Assembly (NCBI GenBank): GCA_900553925.1
Contig: USFH01000095.1
Location: 1-8,359, forward strand
Direction: 5' to 3'
Length of the DNA stretch: 8,359 bases
Origin: an uncultured Clostridium sp.
GTDB taxonomy: Bacteria > Bacillota > Clostridia > Lachnospirales > Lachnospiraceae
The notes below the pieces were generated by a model. It had not been told where the DNA came from, searched no databases, and saw only the letters and a program-made list of their open reading frames with translations. A program made the translations under genes and the position numbers. Shown here piece after piece: positions 6,056-8,359 of the stretch. How positions within the stretch are numbered: the first letter of the stretch is position 1; the number at the start of each line of letters is the position of its first letter.

Positions 6056-7101
6056 TAGAACGCACCTCCTGTCTTTGTCTCCGACAACTCTTCTATCTCA
6101 AGTCCCCGGTCAATCAGATACTGTTCCATCGCTTTCACATTCGTGGAACCATTCGGAATCTCTAATATCATCTCTCCCTTTGCCACGCCGCCAACATTCT
6201 TGGTTGCAGCTTTCAGGATGTTGATTGGCTCCTTAAATGTCAGTATCATATTTGCAATGACCGGTTCAAATGCGGAGTTCTCTGTAAATACGATTCGTAT
6301 CTTCGTTCCGTCCTGAATCTGACTTGCTGTCTGCTGATCGTCACCGGTGGTATCTCCACCATCGTCCTTTCTGAGCAGTTCTCTTGCCACCTCTGACTTT
6401 GGATGATTGAAGATTTCCACGGTACTTCCGTTCTCGACCACCTGTCCATCCTTCATGATTGCTACCCGGTTACAGATTTCCCGGACTACTGCCATCTGGT
6501 GTGTAATTACGACGATCGTAATACCAAACCGTTTGTTGATATCCTGCAGCAAAGCGAGAATCGAAGAAGTTGTCTGTGGGTCTAACGCACTCGTTGCCTC
6601 ATCACACAGAAGAATCTGCGGATCGGAAGCTAAAGCTCTTGCGATTGCCACACGCTGTTTCTGTCCGCCGGATAACTGGGATGGATACGCTTTGGCACGA
6701 TCCTTCAGACCTACGATATCCAGAAGCTCATACGCTTTCTTCTTTGCCTCTGCCTTCGACTTCCCCTGAATGAACAATGGGAAGCATACATTCTCCAATA
6801 CCGACTTCTGCATCAGCAGATTGAAATGCTGGAAGATCATGCCGATATGTTCCCGCTGCTTGCGAAGCTCTTTCTCGGAAAGCTTGCTCAGATCCTTATC
6901 CTGTACGATCACCATTCCCTCAGTCGGAACTTCGATATGGTTGATGCATCGTACGAGTGTACTCTTTCCTGCACCGGACATACCGATGATACCATATATG
7001 TCTCCGGCTTCGATGTCGAGCGTCACATGCTTCAACGCGTCAATCTCGCCGTCTTTTGTCTGAAATTTTTTGGATACATCTTGTATCTGGATAATTGCCA
7101 T
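6055..7101 (-). CDS. metN: Methionine ABC transporter ATP-binding protein MetN
   Basis: This 348-residue ATPase powers methionine import at the cytoplasmic face. Visible motifs are Walker A GMSGAGKST (40-48), Q-loop FQHFNLL (90-96), signature LSGGQKQR (143-150), Walker B ILLCDE (163-168), D-loop SALD (171-174) and H-loop histidine H201 (ITHQM). Residues about 265-345 form the C-terminal NIL domain (TKIRIVFTENSAF..., then GEMILEIPNG). In E. coli MetN this domain binds methionine and shuts transport off when the cell is replete. A charged Asp/Gly/Gln-rich linker (about 248-263) joins the two parts. The NIL domain separates MetN from other amino-acid transporter ATPases. AAGGAAG seven bases before the ATG sets the start. 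This is the first gene of the operon and is transcribed from the consensus promoter about 75 bases upstream. Confidence 0.97.
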   Translation of the reverse strand: MAIIQIQDVSKKFQTKDGEIDALKHVTLDIEAGDIYGIIGMSGAGKSTLVRCINHIEVPTEGMVIVQDKDLSKLSEKELRKQREHIGMIFQHFNLLMQKSVLENVCFPLFIQGKSKAEAKKKAYELLDIVGLKDRAKAYPSQLSGGQKQRVAIARALASDPQILLCDEATSALDPQTTSSILALLQDINKRFGITIVVITHQMAVVREICNRVAIMKDGQVVENGSTVEIFNHPKSEVARELLRKDDGGDTTGDDQQTASQIQDGTKIRIVFTENSAFEPVIANMILTFKEPINILKAATKNVGGVAKGEMILEIPNGSTNVKAMEQYLIDRGLEIEELSETKTGGAF

Positions 7102-7181
7102 AGACGTACTTCCTTTCCCTCGCAGGTTTTATACCCTACTTTTCCTATCTGATAAACTATTTATTTCCCTTTCATGGTTTC

Positions 7182-7253
7182 AGATTATAACGTGCTTCCT
7201 CTGTTATGTCAATACAGACAGCCATACATAAAAATGATTGTTTGTTATAATCT
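7182..7253. repeat. 10-bp inverted repeat around the met promoter
   Basis: AGATTATAAC (7182-7191, containing the metN -10) and GTTATAATCT (7244-7253) are exact reverse complements 52 bases apart. The second copy creates a plus-strand TGTTATAAT, which resembles an extended -10 facing away from metN. It may be chance similarity of two -10 elements, paired operators, or a divergent promoter for a short antisense RNA; no plus-strand gene follows. Confidence 0.35.
7184..7212 (-). promoter_or_regulatory. Consensus promoter of metNIQ
   Basis: On the minus strand TTGACA (7207-7212), a 17-bp spacer and TATAAT (7184-7189) form a perfect vegetative sigma-factor promoter. Transcription would begin near 7177, leaving a leader of about 75 nt. 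That is too short for a SAM-I riboswitch, and I see none of its conserved core, nor a T-box. Control, if any, is more likely by a DNA-binding repressor or by MetN's NIL domain at the protein level. Confidence 0.9.
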
Positions 7254-7264
7254 ATTCCTATACC

Positions 7265-7308
7265 AAAAAGACTGCGCAATACTCATATTCCTGAATATTA
7301 CGCAGTCT
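7265..7308 (-). terminator. Intrinsic terminator of pflA
   Basis: A 16-bp stem (7269-7284 with 7293-7308, AGACTGCG.../...CGCAGTCT) closes an 8-base loop. In minus-strand RNA it is followed by five Us. The two non-Watson-Crick positions are G-U pairs only when read as minus-strand RNA, which supports that direction. It lies about 45 bases after the pflA stop. Confidence 0.93.
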
Positions 7309-7352
7309 CATTTGTTTTCTTATATTGTTTTTGCAGCTCTTATGTTCAACGC

Positions 7353-8201
7353 TTACTTTGCATCCAGAATCTCTCTTGCAATTTTTTGCTGTTCGTCCGT
7401 TGGAGGATCGATTCCTTCCAGCTTATAAGGGATTCCAAGGCGCTCCCACTCCTGAATTCCAAGCTTATGGTATGGCAATACCTCCACCCGGTCAACCGTC
7501 TTCAAAGTCCTGATAAACTCAGCCGTCTTCTTCAGATCTGCTTCGTCGGTTGTTATGCCCGGCACAAGGACATGTCGAATCCACATATGCTTTCCCTGAT
7601 CGGAGAGATACTGCGCCAAGTCTAATATATTCTTATTCGAGAACCCTGTCAGCTCCCGGTGTTTGTCGTCCTCAATCTGCTTGATATCAAGCAGGAACAA
7701 ATCAGTGAGTGCCATCAGTTCATTGAACTTCGAGAAGAAAGGCTCCTCTCTTGTAAATGGATTGCCCGCTGTATCAATCGTTGTGTGAATCCCCTGTGCT
7801 TTTGCAAGCTTGAAGAATTCAATCAAAAAGTCCATCTGCAGAAGCGCTTCGCCTCCGCTGACGGTTATTCCTCCATCACCCTTCCAATAAGGCTTATAAC
7901 GAAGTGCCTGCTTGAGCAGATCTTCCGGAGTTCTCGCTTCAACCTTGACGCCTTTATCTAGTAGCAGTTTTGTGTTCTCTTCAATTTTCTTTTCGAGTTC
8001 TTCTCGTTCTTTATCATCCGTTGTGTCTGCATAGAGCTTTGTGTAATCGGTTACCAGATTCCACGTCTCCGGGTTATGACAGTACTTACAACGCATCTTA
8101 CAGCCCTGCAAAAATACTACAAATCGGATACCTGGTCCATCTACGGCTCCAAAGCTTTCTGTTGAATGAATATAACCTAAAATCTGTTTCTTCTCCGGCA
8201 T
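7353..8201 (-). CDS. pflA: Pyruvate formate-lyase activating enzyme (radical SAM)
   Basis: This 282-residue cytoplasmic enzyme uses SAM and a 4Fe-4S cluster to abstract hydrogen from the catalytic glycine of PflB, switching on anaerobic pyruvate cleavage to acetyl-CoA and formate. The N-terminus GYIHSTESFGAVDGPGIR (9-26) is typical of PflA. The cluster motif is C34-x3-C38-x2-C41 within QGCKMRCKYCHNPETW. SAM-binding elements include VSGGEALLQ (114-122), and DTAGNPF, LLDIKQ and VLPYHKLG follow in family order. Residues about 50-86 form a charged, helix-prone insertion (TKLYADTTDDKEREELEKK...) that E. coli PflA (246 residues) lacks. AGAGGTGG just before the ATG supports the start. It directly follows pflB and a terminator. 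No promoter is evident in the roughly 30 bases between terminator and ATG, so pflA probably depends on read-through. Confidence 0.96.
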   Translation of the reverse strand: MPEKKQILGYIHSTESFGAVDGPGIRFVVFLQGCKMRCKYCHNPETWNLVTDYTKLYADTTDDKEREELEKKIEENTKLLLDKGVKVEARTPEDLLKQALRYKPYWKGDGGITVSGGEALLQMDFLIEFFKLAKAQGIHTTIDTAGNPFTREEPFFSKFNELMALTDLFLLDIKQIEDDKHRELTGFSNKNILDLAQYLSDQGKHMWIRHVLVPGITTDEADLKKTAEFIRTLKTVDRVEVLPYHKLGIQEWERLGIPYKLEGIDPPTDEQQKIAREILDAK

Positions 8202-8229
8202 GTTCCACCTCTTACAATTTTATTTTTAT

Positions 8230-8260
8230 AAAAAGTCCCGGAGATAGTATCTCCGGGACT
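8230..8260 (-). terminator. Intrinsic terminator between pflB and pflA
   Basis: AGTCCCGGAGATA (8234-8246) and TATCTCCGGGACT (8248-8260) are perfect complements around a single base. In practice this gives a stem of about ten base pairs with a short AT loop. In minus-strand RNA four to five Us follow (8230-8234). It lies about 45 bases after the pflB stop and 30 bases before the pflA start, which would reduce pflA expression relative to pflB. Confidence 0.92.
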
Positions 8261-8306
8261 CCAGTGAATTACTTATCTATCAAAAACATTTTTGACAAAC
8301 TTCTAA

Positions 8307-8359
8307 TTAAAGTGAGTCATGGAATGTTCTGTTGATAACATCGAGCTGCTGCTCACGTG
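8307..8359 (-). CDS. pflB: Pyruvate formate-lyase (formate acetyltransferase), C-terminal fragment
   Basis: Only the last 16 codons and the stop are present; the gene enters from the right edge. The peptide REQQLDVINRTFHDSL closely matches the conserved end of PflB (E. coli ends REQQQDVITRTFTQSM). The catalytic glycine and cysteines lie outside the window. The full enzyme is a glycyl-radical protein converting pyruvate and CoA to acetyl-CoA and formate. The adjacent pflA supports the call. Confidence 0.88.
   Translation of the reverse strand, partial: REQQLDVINRTFHDSL

Noticed and set aside
7102..7183. SAM-I (S-box) or T-box riboswitch in the metN leader
   Set aside because: The leader is only about 75 nt and lacks the conserved cores and the terminator/antiterminator pair of either class.
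8280..8295. TCAAAAA-CA-TTTTTGA palindrome just after the pflB stop
   Set aside because: It is made of A and T runs with almost no GC pairing and a 2-base centre, so a stable hairpin is unlikely. The real terminator lies just beyond.
1..8359. Mobile elements, CRISPR array, tRNA or rRNA genes, phage or defence genes
   Set aside because: No transposase or integrase motifs, no regularly spaced repeats and no tRNA-like cloverleaf were seen. The gene content is core metabolism with uniform codon character.

Overview
The window looks like an ordinary chromosomal stretch from a low-to-moderate GC, fermentative, anaerobic Firmicute, most likely a gut member of the Lachnospiraceae. The grounds are a pflB-pflA pair, a DUF438/hemerythrin-like protein, a Gram-positive style lipoprotein MetQ, strong GGAGG-type ribosome binding sites, and AT-rich intergenic DNA with short perfect-stem terminators. 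The genus cannot be fixed from the sequence alone. Every gene I accept lies on the minus strand, so transcription runs from high to low coordinates.

In transcription order the layout is as follows. (1) 8307-8359 is the last 16 codons of pflB (pyruvate formate-lyase), followed by a strong terminator and then pflA (7353-8201), its radical-SAM activating enzyme, which has its own terminator. (2) A perfect consensus promoter at 7184-7212 drives metN-metI-metQ (7101 down to 4450), a complete methionine ABC importer comprising ATPase, permease and lipoprotein receptor. No SAM or T-box riboswitch fits in its short leader. (3) An AT-rich gap holds a probable metQ terminator and the promoter of an aspartate-aminotransferase-like PLP enzyme (2820-4103), whose start I place 17 codons inside the longest frame. 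(4) A DUF438/hemerythrin/PAS_10 protein (1393-2607) follows, with an unusual 12-bp inverted repeat in its leader. (5) A class I SAM-dependent methyltransferase (361-1164) comes next. (6) The first 76 codons of an AIR-synthase-like protein (1-228) run off the left edge, with an extended -10 promoter and a 16-bp palindrome in front.

Functionally the window combines anaerobic pyruvate cleavage (PflB/PflA), methionine uptake (MetNIQ) and amino-acid metabolism (aminotransferase). SAM links two of these loosely, because methionine feeds SAM and both PflA and the methyltransferase consume it. The genes are separated by terminators, however, and are not one operon. The DUF438 protein may sense gas or redox state.

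I found no mobile elements, tRNA, rRNA, CRISPR array or anything convincingly a new multi-gene system. The points most worth a second look are the leader inverted repeat before the DUF438 gene, a charged insertion of about 35 residues in PflA, the unregulated-looking perfect met promoter, and small palindromes near promoters.
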